Of a DNA stretch of 64,000 nucleotides, positions 36,850-51,130 are shown piece by piece. This stretch comes from Ramazzottius varieornatus (Eukaryota > Tardigrada > Eutardigrada > Parachela > Ramazzottiidae): assembly GCA_001949185.1 (NCBI GenBank), contig BDGG01000022.1, positions 186,001 to 250,000 on the forward strand, read 5' to 3'. Positions within the stretch are counted from its first letter, which is position 1; each line of letters starts with the position of its first letter. The position numbers and the translations under genes were made by a program. The notes under the pieces are model-generated. The model was not told where the DNA came from and searched no databases. It saw only the letters and a program-made list of their open reading frames with translations.

Positions 36850-37380
36850 AGAACCCCCAAAGATCACTTCCGGCTGCAGAAGAAACTTGACAAACAGCAC
36901 TGCCTATTGTTGACACATATCAACTGAACCATGAAGGGACACCAGAAGGGACATCGAAAAAAGACTTAAGAAGCGCTTGAGTTTCACTGTATTTATTCCA
37001 ACAGAATAATCTGTATATATCTGCCTTGACGATATCGCTCAGGTGAGTCAGATCCGCAACAATACTTTGTTAAATCTCCAACTAGAGAATGACGTAGCAT
37101 AATCTCGGTAAGAATTAATCAGCAACTCAACAAACGGACATGAAAGTTTGCCGTAACCATATCTGTATATAATATCACAAAGGGACACCATCCGTAAACT
37201 CGGGAGAGAACAGGGACCAAACACGACAGCGACAAGCATGCAACTTCAGGCTGGAAGAAGACACACTTGACACAAAACAAAAGTGAGTACTGTGATATCT
37301 ACCTCTATAAATATAATCTTTCTACTCATTTGGCAGGGGGAAGCATCTTGACCAATAGTCTCTCTCTTCATGATCCATGA
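36850..37380. other. Intergenic, R3HDM-like 3' flank
   Basis: AT-rich region downstream of the R3HDM-like stop at 37381 (minus strand). Probably its 3' UTR. No gene recognised. Confidence 0.4.
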
Positions 37381-40062
37381 CTAGAAATCCTGGTTGGCGG
37401 AATAGGCGGAATTGCGGCTATTCAGGCTGGCTCGTTCGTCAGCCAGCGTGTCTTCCCCTTGCGTCTTGGAGCGCACACAGGGCAGCTTCAGGTACATGCC
37501 CAAGTTCATGTTGGGGCGGTCGCCCTTGACAGTGGGTAACTGTAAGGGAATGATCAGGCTGTCGTTATTACCTTCCTGACCTTCCGAGCCCTGGCCCATC
37601 TGCGAAGTGCTCAAGAATCGGCCCAGCGGCGAAGCGCGGCTGTGCGGCGTGTTCTGTCCATTGGCACCTGACTCAAACTCTGGCGGCGTGGCTGAAAGTC
37701 CAGCCGAGGCAGCGTAATTTATGAGCGGCGGAGGCTGCTGTGGAAAGGGCGTCTGGCCATAGGCTTGCATGGGGCTTGGGTAGGAATAGGCCGCTGGCTG
37801 CTGCTGCAGGCAGCTGCCGTAGCCCAACTGCGCCATCTGATACTGCCCCTCCTACAACACAGAAAAGGAAGAAGAAAGTCGTGGCGTCTCTTCATGACTT
37901 ATGAGCCCTGACTTACCTCGGGAAGGTACATGGGTTGAGTGAAGGAAGTCGGGGGGTACATGTTGAGGAAATGAGGCGGGTACTCGTAGTGGGGCTGGCC
38001 GGGATGGGCCATCGAAGGTGGGTAGGTGCCTGCCTGTCCCGCCTGCATCAGCCGTCCCACATTCTGTGGCGGTTGCTGTTGCGAGCCATACAAGGATGCT
38101 TCCCCGGCTATGTGGGGCTGTGCGAACGGCATGTAGTAGGCATAAGGCGCCGCGCCGTAGCCGTAGGATGGGCCACCGTAGCCACTATTCATGTTTGGCA
38201 ACATTGAGCCCTCACCGTAAGGAGGCCCCAGAGAACTAGCCTCATAGTTCGCTGCTATCATGGCTTGTCCTGTCAAGAAAAAGCACACAACTGGACAGTC
38301 TTCAAGCCGGAAGGCATTCATTATACACACGTTCCACAGTAGTCACAGCGGCAAGATCTTATATTATGAGCAAAATTGCTATTTTCTGCCTGCATACCAG
38401 TATTGTCGTTATACAGCGGCATCCGGCTTGTGCGGTATTGACCACTGTAGTTCCGTCCACTTGGCCCTGCTTCTCGAGATCCACTAAAGTACTGCTTACG
38501 ATTAGTGACAGACAAGTTGCCTCCATCGGCTCCCTATCAATAAGAAACCATCCCTGCCACATCCGTCATCTCTTGTAACAAGACCATATTGTACAATTGG
38601 AAAGACAAAAGGCTAAAAGGGCGGCAGCTACACTCACTTCCGACTGGCCAAAGATGCGCTGGCGAACTTGGTCGTAATTGGCTTGGCGTTCTTGCAGGGA
38701 CAGCGACTGGACAGTGGGGCCGGTAGCTGCCTGCTGCCCCTTAAAGTGTCCTTCCGACAGACCCAACTGCGTCTTGGGCCGCTGCAAAATACCCTTGCCC
38801 ATCTCCGCCTCTTCCGGCACCGGCTCCGGCATCTCTCGGAATAGGTGATCCGGCCTACAAACAGGCAACCAACACCCAGTCAACAGTGCTCAAGTCCATC
38901 ACACCACCAAAAAAACTGCAGCATGAGGCAGGAAGGATGTAAAGGCGGTTGAGACAGTACCCGAAAGAATGATTGTCCCATTTCTTCCAGTTGGGCTCAT
39001 CTGGAGAGTCAGTAACTATCTCTGGCTTACCTGGCGCTACGTGGAGTCAACTTGAGGGAGACGCCTTGTCCTTGGCTTCCTTGGACATAGCAGGTATTGT
39101 GTTCGATATCCCAGACTTGGGCCATACGATGCAGCAGCATGCGGTAGTACGAGTTGAGGGCCTGGCTGACGCGCAGCTCCTCATCGTTGCTCTCTAGCAT
39201 CTCCTCTAGCATCTTCTCAAAGCGCAGCATATTCAGCCGGTCCTGCGGCTGTTGATGCCACGTGCTGATCAGGAAGTCCAACATACTCCCATCCTTCTTC
39301 GCCAGGTCATCTGTAACAGACCACCAATAATATACGTCGACCAGCATATACAGCCATGCTGTACTTCGGTTACGTCCCCAAGAGGGACAACTGGCGGAAA
39401 ATGATGTGGGTTGGGGGGCCACAGCCTACCTTGAAGAGACTCCTGGACCGACAGAGAGCCCATGTAGCGACTGAGAGCTTCCGTGTCGCAAATGGAGGAC
39501 GTTTCTTCTGCAAAGGGTACAAACGATACCACTGGAGGAGGACAAGCGTGAGTGAAAGGCTTGACGAGCTCACCGGTGGACATGCTGGAGAAGGCCAGTG
39601 AGCCCAGGTGTCTCGGCGTGGGGATCGAATCGTGCCGTCGACTGTCTGCATTACCCAAGTAGTTGTTAACTATCTGCATACTGGCTACCGGTACAGCTCG
39701 TCCCGAGGATGCAGCCTCTTCACCCGCACTGCTTGAAGTCCGATGGCCACCACTCCGACTCCATTCTCTCCTTTCATTCTACAAACAAACATTCGTCAGG
39801 AAGATATACAAGGTAATAGGACCTTCCGCGCCATTCTCACTTCAGCCAGAGTGGGAGAAATGATGACAGGTACGGGCTGGCCCGCACCTCCTAGTTTCGA
39901 GCGACTCTGCGGCAGGTATGGCTTTTGTGGAAACTGCTGCTGCTGCTGCGGAGAGTGGTGAAGAGGAAGAGAAAGGGCTGCTTCTTCATCGGATAGCTCC
40001 ACTTCATCCTGCTTTTCCAGCTTGTAATTCTTGCAGCGCACCTCTGAACCTGGGTCGGCCAT
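37381..40062 (-). CDS. R3H-SUZ domain protein (R3HDM1/R3HDM2/ARPP21 family)
   Basis: Cytoplasmic single-stranded nucleic-acid-binding protein, likely in mRNA control. About ten exons from MADPGSEVRCKNYKLEKQDE. A Gln/Pro-rich head precedes the R3H region: MLDFLISTWHQQPQDRLNML, then LNSYYRMLLHRMAQVWDIEHN, which corresponds to the family S-S-YHRMLIHRVAxYFGLDHN core; the R and H of the R3H motif are present (YRMLLHR). A linker EPNWKKWDNHSF and a SUZ domain (MGKGILQRPK..., SLSLQERQANYDQVRQRIFG) follow. The rest is Gly/Tyr/Pro/Gln-rich and ends RNSAYSANQDF. The R3H to SUZ to low-complexity order is that of R3HDM2. Head to head with a small ORF at 40136. Confidence 0.85.
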
Positions 40063-40135
40063 GATCTAACCGAACCTCCTGAAAAGACACAGAACTATAG
40101 GATGGCTGATACGTGCCAGAGATGGATCACATTGA
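40063..40135. promoter_or_regulatory. 73 bp gap between divergent starts
   Basis: Separates the R3HDM-like ATG (40062, minus) from the ATG of the 71-residue ORF (40136, plus). If the small ORF is real, both leaders overlap here or start within each other. No element is recognised by eye. Confidence 0.25.
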
Positions 40136-40351
40136 ATGGCAAAGAACAAGAAGTCGAGCAGCTGTTCCTGTGAATCACATCCCTATCCCGCAGGCGCAGC
40201 TGAGCTGGCTGCAGAAGTCGAACAGCAACAGCGGTGGACGGGTGATTTATTCAGCCAAATGTCGAAAATCACGGGACTGCCACCTACGGCCTGTCGAGAA
40301 CCGGTGCGACAGGCAGTGTTGTCATCAGTGCGCGAATTCTGCCTCTACTGA
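40136..40351 (+). CDS. Small ORF, 71 residues, unrecognised
   Basis: Uninterrupted frame starting MAKNKKSSSCSCESHPYPAG. The middle and C terminus look like a compact helical domain (AAELAAEVEQQQRWTGDLFS, then REPVRQAVLSSVREFCLY-stop). No family recognised. An inverted copy of the QRWTGDL coding segment lies at 40490-40515. It may be a genuine microprotein gene or the first exon of a longer transcript. Confidence 0.38.
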   Translation: MAKNKKSSSCSCESHPYPAGAAELAAEVEQQQRWTGDLFSQMSKITGLPPTACREPVRQAVLSSVREFCLY

Positions 40352-40515
40352 ACAAGAGACCTGGTGTTCGAACTACATTCGGAACAGTAATTTTCATATG
40401 AAGAATATTGATCTGATATAGACTGATTGCCGTTCCAAAGTTGGGCTGCGCTTGAGGTTGCAAAGCCGTTCCGTGGTTTGAATAATTCACTGATTAAATC
40501 ACCCGTCCACCGCTG
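40229..40515. repeat. 26 bp inverted repeat pair
   Basis: CAGCGGTGGACGGGTGATTT (with six more bases, one mismatch) at 40229-40254 recurs as its reverse complement at 40490-40515; 25 of 26 bases match. Read on their own strands both arms encode QRWTGDL in open frames (plus-strand ORF 40136-40351; minus-strand frame within 40345-40587). A local inverted duplication of coding sequence is likely. Confidence 0.6.
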
Positions 40516-40787
40516 AAGAGCAACACATGCTTTTGTGGAGGCCACTGCTTGCTGATCTAGATAGCGCCAAGATCTTTGGCGTGGCATAGGCTGTCTTCAG
40601 CGAGACCTAAGAAAACTACTGACGTCACTCGATTTCGTCACATAGTAATTAGTTAGTTAAGTACTAGCAGACTCTGGTACTAGTACATATCGGGCTTTCC
40701 AGCTGACAGCCTGATGCACTCATTTTTCACTTCTGCTAACCGGTGCTCTTGTTTTCTTCTCATCCTTGGCGACTATCACGGTTAGCA
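40352..40787. other. PRMT3 upstream region with inverted duplicate
   Basis: Holds the minus-strand copy of the QRWTGDL segment (frame within 40345-40587, MPRQRSWRYLDQQ...) and the PRMT3 promoter. A TGACGTCA palindrome lies at 40620, 168 bp before the PRMT3 ATG. Confidence 0.4.
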
Positions 40788-43416
<2,629 letters not shown>

Positions 43417-43596
43417 ACGGGTACTTGACACCCAGTGCTATTCTTTTTATCCATGTTAGCTTTCGCTTTGGCCGCGCAGGTCCTCTGCCTGACCATGTCG
43501 CTACTTTCTTCTGCTGATATGATGGCCTCGGTGGGTCAGTTCGAATATAAATAAACTTGACAATCACTGATCGATTTCTATTGTCGACTGGCTAGG

Positions 43597-46072
43597 TATT
43601 GCAGTGGTGGCCAGAAACACAACCACAGTGCTAAAGGCGGAAAAATAGAGGCAGCTCTGCTCCTTTTGACATTACTCATTACATTACATAAATCTGACAT
43701 AGCTTCATAAGGTAGGACTTAGATACTACACTCCACATAGCCCCACATTACACTAAGACATTACATTACATCACATCACATCCAACACCACCAACATGGC
43801 GTACACCAGTACGATTAGCACATCCCCGTCAAACATTGCATTACACATCAAGAATACGTCAAAAGGTACCTAGCATACTCGAGGTACATAGACCATTTCG
43901 GTCCTTACATTACGGGCTAACATTACAAAAAAGACATAAGATTATTATGTCTCTCTCCAGCTCAAAGGGAAACTATCCCAGAAAAGCAGACCAAAAGCCA
44001 GCCACCAATGATGGTAGAAAGACTAGGCGAACGAACTTATATCAGCAAACCCTACGATATGGGTGCATTTTTAAGTTGCTGCACTTATTTGCAGAGAACT
44101 AATCAGCGAAAAATTACCAACTTTTGCAAACCGTAGCCCGTCACGCCAAAGTTTCTGACGGTAGAACCATCCGTGCACCGGTTAGTTAAACTTAAGCAGC
44201 CGAAGCCCGCTCTGACATTTGTTTGATTTATCAAAGAGAAAGGCATGAAAAACGATGAATCATAATGCCACTAGTCAAAACTAGGATTCAATCTCGGTAC
44301 GGTGCAATCAATCCAATAGTGGAAAAAAGCGATTTTGTATTTGATCAAACCGATATCTATCATACTATAGCTGTATATAAAGGATTATGCCGGGTATATT
44401 ATTCATCGTGAATAATAATCGTTCACTGAATCTGAATCCGCTCCCCTAGGAATTTCCTGAGCTTACATGTACACTATGAAAGATGGTCGGTAGAGAAACT
44501 TAGCATTTCACGTTTCTGAAGAATTTCATGTCGCCTTGTTAGGGGTTTGACGTAACGTAATGCTACGTTACATCTAACACCAACCCAAAAAGTCGCATTC
44601 CTACTGCTTTTTGGACATGTTTCAGTTAGCAAGAAATACTCCACACAGGACGCTACACTCGGCGACTGCGTTACTGTTAACCGAATACGATATTAGGTTA
44701 ACCGAATGTAGAACAAAGAGCCGAAGTAGGGGTGTTGATTTATTCTTGTCCGCTTTGCGTGCGTTAGGCGGAAACACAAGACTTACCGACGGGATGTTTT
44801 GATGGTTGCGTTAGAATGTTAAAATTCGACAACGGAAAACGGTCGCGTAACCTCACAAAGAGGGAGTGGTGCTACATAAGACATGCAAAAGATTTGTCAC
44901 AAGTTGGTAGTGGCGGTATCGTTGTTGCGAAGCCACGCTGAGTTATCTTCAAAATTCACGACGTTTTCATTTACCGAAAATGCATTTGGGTCACGCAAGT
45001 GAATTTTTCCGTTTTCTCAAGTGATGTTCGTTTTATTGTCGTTCGTCTTTGCATGTAGCGCTTGGTGTAATGGGTAAAAGCTCTCAGGTTCATCGAACTG
45101 AATATTTCTATTATCACGTAGTATTACTGGGGTGAAAGATGCTGAAGTCCTCCTCGTGCTCTTATCACTTTATCAGTCTTCATTAACGTAATGTTCGAGC
45201 CTAAGGTAATGTTTGTAAAGTTTTTCCCCATGCTCCCACGCTCAGTCCTTCCTGCTACTATATCTTACTCAGCAATGTATGACCGTAATGTAATGTGATG
45301 TGTAATGTCATGTGCCCGTGATAAAATGGGTCCTTCTGCTCGTTCTTTCTGTCTTCCTTCTTACTGTAATGTAGGAGCGTAATGTTTGTAAAGTTCTTCT
45401 CTGTGCTCTTTCGCCCAGCCCTTCCTGCTACTATATCCTACTCAGTAATGTATGACGGTAACATAATATGATGTGTTATGTAACGTGTCCGTAATGCAAT
45501 GCGTCCTTATGCTGGTTCTTGCTGTCTTCCTTCTTACTGTAATGTAGGAGCGTAATGTTCTTAGGGTTTTTCTTTGTGCACTTCTCTGGTCAACCTTTGT
45601 CACTGTGAGTTATACAGTACACATTCAACAGTATCATCTGCAATGTATCCATCCTTATAAGGATATTGCAGACCGTTACGTGCAAAATATTTGCTCTTAT
45701 GGGCATTTCACAAAGTGATGTAAGACCGTGATGTTTGAAAAGTTCTTCCGTATGCTCTGTCCTGCTGTCCTCCCTGTTACTGCATTTTACAAAGTAATGT
45801 ATGAGTTTAATGCTCTTAGAATCCTGCTTTGTACCCTTCTCCTGCCATCTTTCTTACATATACGTACGTATACATATACACAGCATCTATATTACACAGT
45901 ATCATGTGTAATATATTCACTCTTATGGGGTTATTACGCAGCATTACGTTAAAATATTGCTCTTAAGGAAATAATTGTTGTAATGTAGGATAGTAATGTT
46001 ATAGGGATTAAAGCTTCCTGTATTTTTCGCCCTTTAGGGCTTGTGGTTGTGTTTCTGGCCAACACTCAGGTA
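43597..46072. mobile_element. 2.5 kb inverted-repeat element, non-autonomous, Tc1-like ends
   Basis: The left end (about 43602) reads CAGTGGTGGCCAGAAACACA and continues ACCACA, then CTAAAGGCGGAAAAATA. The right end (about 46022-46066) is the reverse complement with a few differences (AGTGTTGGCCAGAAACACAA, then ACCACA and CTAAAGGGCGAAAAATA). TA dinucleotides lie just outside (43597-43598 and 46071-46072). Sub-terminal sequence is rich in ACATTAC on the left and in GTAATGT on the right, so the inverted symmetry extends inward. Inside there is no transposase-like ORF. CAGTGGTGGCCA-type termini and TA flanks suggest the Tc1/mariner superfamily; that is inference. Confidence 0.68.
45195..45960. 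repeat. Degenerate tandem repeat, about 173 bp period
   Basis: Landmarks recur at steady spacing. CGTAATGTTTGTAAAGTT-like boxes lie at about 45205, 45378, 45551 and 45727. CCTGCTACTATATC lies at 45251 and 45424. TTACTGTAATGTAGGAGCG lies at 45361 and 45534. About four to five copies, progressively diverged toward the right. Within the 2.5 kb mobile element. Confidence 0.7.
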
Positions 46073-46965
46073 CTGTGTTAAGCTGCTGCAGCTGCAGCAA
46101 TTGCTCCTTCAGGTTGCGAGGAGAATGGTGCGTCAACTTCCGCCGGAAATATATGCAGTCATGTGAGAGGGTTCAGAGTAATCATAATGGGTTACAGGAA
46201 TTGGGCAAAGGGAAGGGTGAATACTAGTATGTATTTGACAATAATGAGCTGATGGCAGATGTCTGTAGCGGAGGTTGCTAACTTAGTAGGGCAAAAGTAA
46301 GTGCTGGGTCGCCGTTTGCGTCATGGGGTCCATAGACTCGCGCAGTGCATGCAGACGGTTGTGCCTGGCGGACTTGTCGAGCACAGGCCTCTCTGCCCTT
46401 TTACCAGCTACCAGGAGGAGAATATGGACCTGCACCTTCTCCAGAGCTACAGCTGGACAACAAAAGGGAGATATGGGTGCTTAATTACCCACTAGGAAAG
46501 TGCCGCTGGCAGCAATATTCGGCGGTTTATGTGTACGCACCTAGATACACAATTGCTTCCCTGATCGGCACTCATCGTCGCCAACGTAAGAGGATCTGAC
46601 CAGAATGGATAAGGAGCGCCACAGGATGGGACACCTCCATCGAGCAGCCCCAATTGACGCTCTTAACGATTATGTGCCCCTCATAATTGACTCACCTCAA
46701 ACAGCATCCCTTCTCCAAGCACTATATAGCTCAATCCCTTACTTCTATCTCGTTGGTAATTGTTGGTAAAGTTTGTTGAATTATCGCTTCCGTTTCCGCT
46801 GCCAACCCCTCCGCCATCTTGCAAAAGATAGAGTCCTTTTTATTCAGCACACGGCGGGCGTTGATTTTACGCTTCGATTTCGGCGTCGGAAGTTACCGCC
46901 AGAAGTTCTTCAAGTTCTCCATTATTGATACGTATCGACAAAAAGCCGAATCAACGTTGGCGAAT
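46073..46965. other. Intergenic, no gene confirmed
   Basis: A plus-strand frame at 46345-46599 (LPGGEYGPAPSPELQLDNKR) looks partly protein-like but has no start context or splice partner. It could be a remnant exon interrupted by the upstream transposon. Otherwise nothing recognised. Confidence 0.3.
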
Positions 46966-47597
46966 ATGGCACATTCCCCATTCTTCAGCGCGTTTTTCCA
47001 GGCGACCTTTCCTGCCTTGCTGATGCTAGTGATGTTACTCCTTCTTTCGGCAAATTCTTCACGTTCCGTCTCAGGTACCTGGACATTTCCCATCTAACGC
47101 AGACGTAAATGTGAGGTGAAAGGTTGATGGTGTGTTCCTAAAACAGACCTTTAGTAAGATAATTTCCGCGGTTGAAACAGAAAAGTGACGGGAAGTGTGG
47201 CGAAAGGCCACCTCCACAGACTGTGTCGTTTTTTATTTGTTGGCTATTTTTGCCAAGATATTAGCATGAGTCGATGTTTTTCATAGTTGGGGCCTACGCA
47301 ATGGGAAGAACTGACAATGGGAGACTACAGTATGAAGCGGAGGTTGACGAGGCTGGCTGGGAATCGGACAACGGCAGCGAGAGGCAGTTGTTCCATCGGA
47401 TGAGTCGGGTTCCCGGGCCGCAGCGGCTAGCGGGCAGAGAGGACTCGTACCAGCAGGCTTCCAGCGACCAGCGCTACACCCCCGCCTACAATTACCTGCG
47501 AACCTTGACAAAGCGGCGCATGAATAAGATATCGTGTCTCAAAAGCTGCGTCGGCCAGCACGTCTTACATCCGATACAATGTCATTCCCTTTGCTGA
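46966..47597 (+). CDS. Secreted peptide precursor with twin CX3C C terminus
   Basis: Two exons, 46966-47074 and 47287-47597, joined in phase 1 (TCAG|GTACCT ... TTTCATAG|TTGG), give 139 residues. Residues 1-33 form a signal peptide with a strong hydrophobic core (FPALLMLVMLLLLSANSS). The middle is acidic and then Arg/Gln/Ser-rich, with no domain. A tribasic KRR precedes the last 25 residues, which contain CLKSC and CHSLC separated by ten residues, i.e. C-x3-C-x10-C-x3-C ending at the terminal Cys. This layout (signal, propeptide, dibasic site, small Cys-rich peptide) is that of secreted hormones, antimicrobial or defence peptides. No homologue is recognised; function is not assigned. It sits alone between a transposon and GBA1. 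Confidence 0.48.
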
Positions 47598-48002
47598 AAA
47601 TAATGCCGACCACTTTGTCATGCGGGGGACCCTCCGTGGAAAGCCGCTCTATCTCCGCTAATAATAACTTGTTGTTCGCGGCCATTTCTCTTACTTTACG
47701 CAATATGGTCAAGTCTCCTCAGCAGTCGCGTGAAGATTGCTCTGTGTACTGTGTTATCCACCTGTAAGTACCGCCGCTTTGTATAATATTCATTGCACCG
47801 TGCATGTTCAAAATACGTGAAGGGCTGATAAAAAGAAAGTGAAAAGGACCAAGTGACCTGGTACGCAGATGCAAGGATGACGCAGTCGTCAACTGGAAAC
47901 CAACCATAGACGATGATGCATGGGTCATGGACAAGATGAAAGACAAGAGTTAAAACAAGAGGTATGACTGAGGAAGCGCTGAAGCTACAAAGAAGACAGC
48001 GG
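47598..48002. other. Convergent 3' region, peptide gene / GBA1
   Basis: About 400 bp between two stop codons on opposite strands. Contains the two 3' UTRs. Nothing else recognised. Confidence 0.4.
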
Positions 48003-50697
48003 TCACCACCAGATGAAGCTGGAGATGGAACGGGGCGCAATCTGAGCCACGAAGCTGCCGCGAACGCGTCTTCCGTCAACGATGCGCAGGTGAAGTGTAG
48101 TGCTAGACTTGTTTAGCACGACGAGGGCCAGACCTTTGTCCGGTCGTTCGGCCGTGCAGATCAGCAAGGACTTGGCCGGGTGGGAAGCCAGGCCCAGCGT
48201 CAAGATGGTCATGACATGCGGGGTCAAAACCGACTCGCCCTGCACCATGTACGAGCCCGCACTGATAAACTTGCTGCAATAGACAGAGAGGAGAGGCCGG
48301 TGAAGCAAGCAGGAGATGCTGACTGGTTATGTGCAGTACGAGCGTACCTAAAGTGGCCCAGAGCGTAGAACATGGGCTGCTTATAGAATTCGTCGGCTTT
48401 GGCGTTGACAATGATGGGGCTGTCGACAAAGTTGCTGGCCCAGTTGGGTCCCCCTTGGGTATCCAAGGCCAAGTTCCAGTCTATCCAGCCGCCGACGCCA
48501 TTCAGCAGGTTCTCCATAATGTCCGTGGCATAAGCTTCGGCGCGCGACCAGTCGCCCAGCACGACCTACCAAGGCATAGACAGCTGTTACAAGAGGTCGG
48601 CAAAGGCTGGTCACTGCACAGTACTGCACCTTTGTCTGCCAGGGCATGGAGCCTTCGCAGGCTTCGGTGCTGAGGAGAAACTTGTCAGGGTGGCGTTGGC
48701 GCGTTTTGGACAGCACACTGGCCGGAGTGATATAGTTAAAGTACCAGTGGACACCGATGCCATCGACGTATCGCGACGTGGCATTATCGGCCAGGACGGT
48801 GTCGGCCCACTTGGGCAGCAGGAAGCGCTGATCATCCATGATGATTAACTTGACCTTTCGTAGACCGGCATTGCTCAAGGCTGGACCAAGGTCTGTGCTG
48901 ATGAAGTCCCGTTGTGAAGTGGGGCTGAAGCCCATACTTTGAAAGGGAAATAGCGGGATGAAGCCATCAATGGGCTCGTTCTGTGCTGTCAAGCCCCAGA
49001 TGCTAATCTGCAGCCAGCGCCCAACTCGACGGACATGACATGACTTGACAAGTCAAAGAGAGAAGACTTACGTTATGGACTTGGTAGTGCTGGACGAACT
49101 TGACGAAATACTGCGCCCAGCTCTTGTGGTATCTGTCACCGGCTTGTCCTATCAGTTTGCCCCCTCCACTCATGGCTTTGTTCGTCTTCATCCAACCGGG
49201 CGCCGACCTACGTAAGACAATACACCATCAGTTCGCCGGTCCGCCTCTGCGCCTCTCTCCAAAACGTGTCATAATGATGTCACTGCTATCACCTATGAGC
49301 CAAGCAACAGGTCCTGGTCTTGGGCTTATTTGCTCATGGTACACTACGACATGTAGTAAGAATGCTTTAGCTGGTTGGACCATTACCAGGGAGAAGCCAG
49401 GATTTTGAGGGGTGTCTTGGTCATGCGTTGTATGCGATGTATCAGAGGTATTTTCATGTTGAGGTCTTCGCTGGTCAAGTTGAAGTGCTGCAGCTCAAAG
49501 TCACCCTCCACTTCGTCATACGAGTAGATGTGGGTGGAGAAGTCACAGCCCGCCATGGGAATTCTCATCTACGACAAGGACAGTCATATGTCGGCACGGA
49601 AAGGGAAGGCCGTGCAGTGGGGAGCCAAGGCATACCATGTTGTACTCTAGACCGCTGGGGCTGAAGTAGGAAGACAGGAGAGAGCGCTGGTTGGCCTGCG
49701 ACAAGCTGAGGATATTGATAGCCGCCGCGTCCGTCAGCGCACCCCCAAAACCCAGGATCAACTGTTGACCAGCAGCAGGACCAACGGTGTAGGTGACGTC
49801 TACCTCGTCGGCCGACTCCTTCCCTGCCTTCTCACCCTCCCACGAGGTGAACGAGCCTTCGCTGACCGCAAAACTGCAATCAGTCCAAAACCCCCCGATA
49901 AGACATTATCTAGTCAGCTTAGACTAGTGCTCTATATAACCGATGGCCATTCAGCGTTGACTGGAAGGCCAGGTAGATGCCGGCGCGGACGGGAGTGATG
50001 ATGGGCAGCTCGTCGCAGAAAGTGCTGTTGCAGACGCAGACATAACTGTCCCCTCCAAAGTGGCGCAGCCCACAACTCTCTTCCGCGTACCCCTTGGGTT
50101 GTCCTACAATAGGCAAACACCCATCTTAAGACCGCGTGGCGGACTGTACAGCTTGGTTCAAAGAAAGAGACGCACTATCATCCAGGACCGGAAGTTCTTT
50201 TCACACACATCTATATACCTCCATCTACGGTGGAAAAAGTAGTGCTAAACAAGGCCAGCAATGGGTCGTCCATCCATGGGACACCGATCCAGATCTCAAC
50301 CCTCAATACCTCACAAATCGCATGACAATATTAATATATTATACAGCAACTGTCGCGTCAATTACTTCCTTGTTCGACGCACTGATCATCAGCATGCGAG
50401 TATTGCCAGATGAACCACATTCTCAAGAGAAACATTTTCTCCCAAACATTTTTACTTTAGGATAAAAAGATCTTCTTGACAGATCTTTGCCAGCAGCAGG
50501 CTCTTTGAGTTCCGAGTGCAAGTAAACACAAGTTACACAAGGGGTCGAGGTACCCCACACAAACAGCTACGTATTCAATACATATGACTGCAAGTTGGGG
50601 CCATTAATCGTTACCAGGCAAAGGTGGACAAGGGTCGCAACTTACCTGATAGAAACAATAAGAGTAGTGGTCCCAGTATTCGTAGGTGCCTCTTCAT
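48003..50697 (-). CDS. GBA1: Lysosomal glucosylceramidase (GH30)
   Basis: Hydrolyses glucosylceramide to ceramide and glucose in the lysosome. Eight exons, all in phase. The signal peptide is [18 protein letters not shown]. The mature N terminus has the saposin-activated GBA Cys pattern ([17 protein letters not shown]). [18 protein letters not shown] and [19 protein letters not shown] follow. The acid/base Glu is in [13 protein letters not shown] and the nucleophile Glu in [10 protein letters not shown]. Further conserved blocks are [42 protein letters not shown]-like [17 protein letters not shown] and [12 protein letters not shown]. The end is ISSFIWW. Several N-x-S/T sites occur. A CACTTCCGG ETS-type motif is near 50767, about 70 bp upstream of the start. 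Confidence 0.94.
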
Positions 50698-51130
50698 GCT
50701 TGCTTAGTGTAGCTGCACCACCAAGGGTCGTGTTGGTATCTGGTGAGGCACAGCTAGTCTCGAACCCACTTCCGGTGATCAAAACCAGCGGATAGGTCTA
50801 TAACGGTCCTTCTGCAGGTAAACAGCTCATGGTGAATACCCGTCTCGGTCTTGGTCGATCCGTCAACCTACTTAAGCTTCGTATGGTCAAGATGTCCACC
50901 ACTGTGCAGATCTAACATGATCCTCTTGTTGCTTGGAACAACAGAACTGGCTCTGACCTGTAAGAAAATCTTCGCGTTTCGCACAACGATTAGTTGTACT
51001 GTAATTCACTAAGTCAGTGTCGCACTCTTAGGAATGAGAGGACTTCTTGCCAAAGCAACCTTTGCGATAGCTGTATGGTTAGCCGAACGGTGATGTAAAC
51101 GGCAGTGCAGTTGACTCAGCTTGATCAAAG
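50698..51130. other. Intergenic, GBA1 promoter side
   Basis: About 430 bp between the GBA1 start (minus) and the end of the small minus-strand gene. It should contain the GBA1 promoter. A short plus-strand frame near 50918 (MILLLLGTTELALT) is too short to call. Confidence 0.35.

Noticed and set aside
43836-44102. Possible transposase fragment inside the 2.5 kb element
   Set aside because: The 88-codon basic frame has no DDE or helix-turn-helix pattern that I can recognise.
45056-45100. tRNA-like segment (TGGTGTAATGGGTAA resembling an A box)
   Set aside because: No matching B box, acceptor stem or anticodon arm can be formed; it lies inside the GTAATG-rich transposon sequence.
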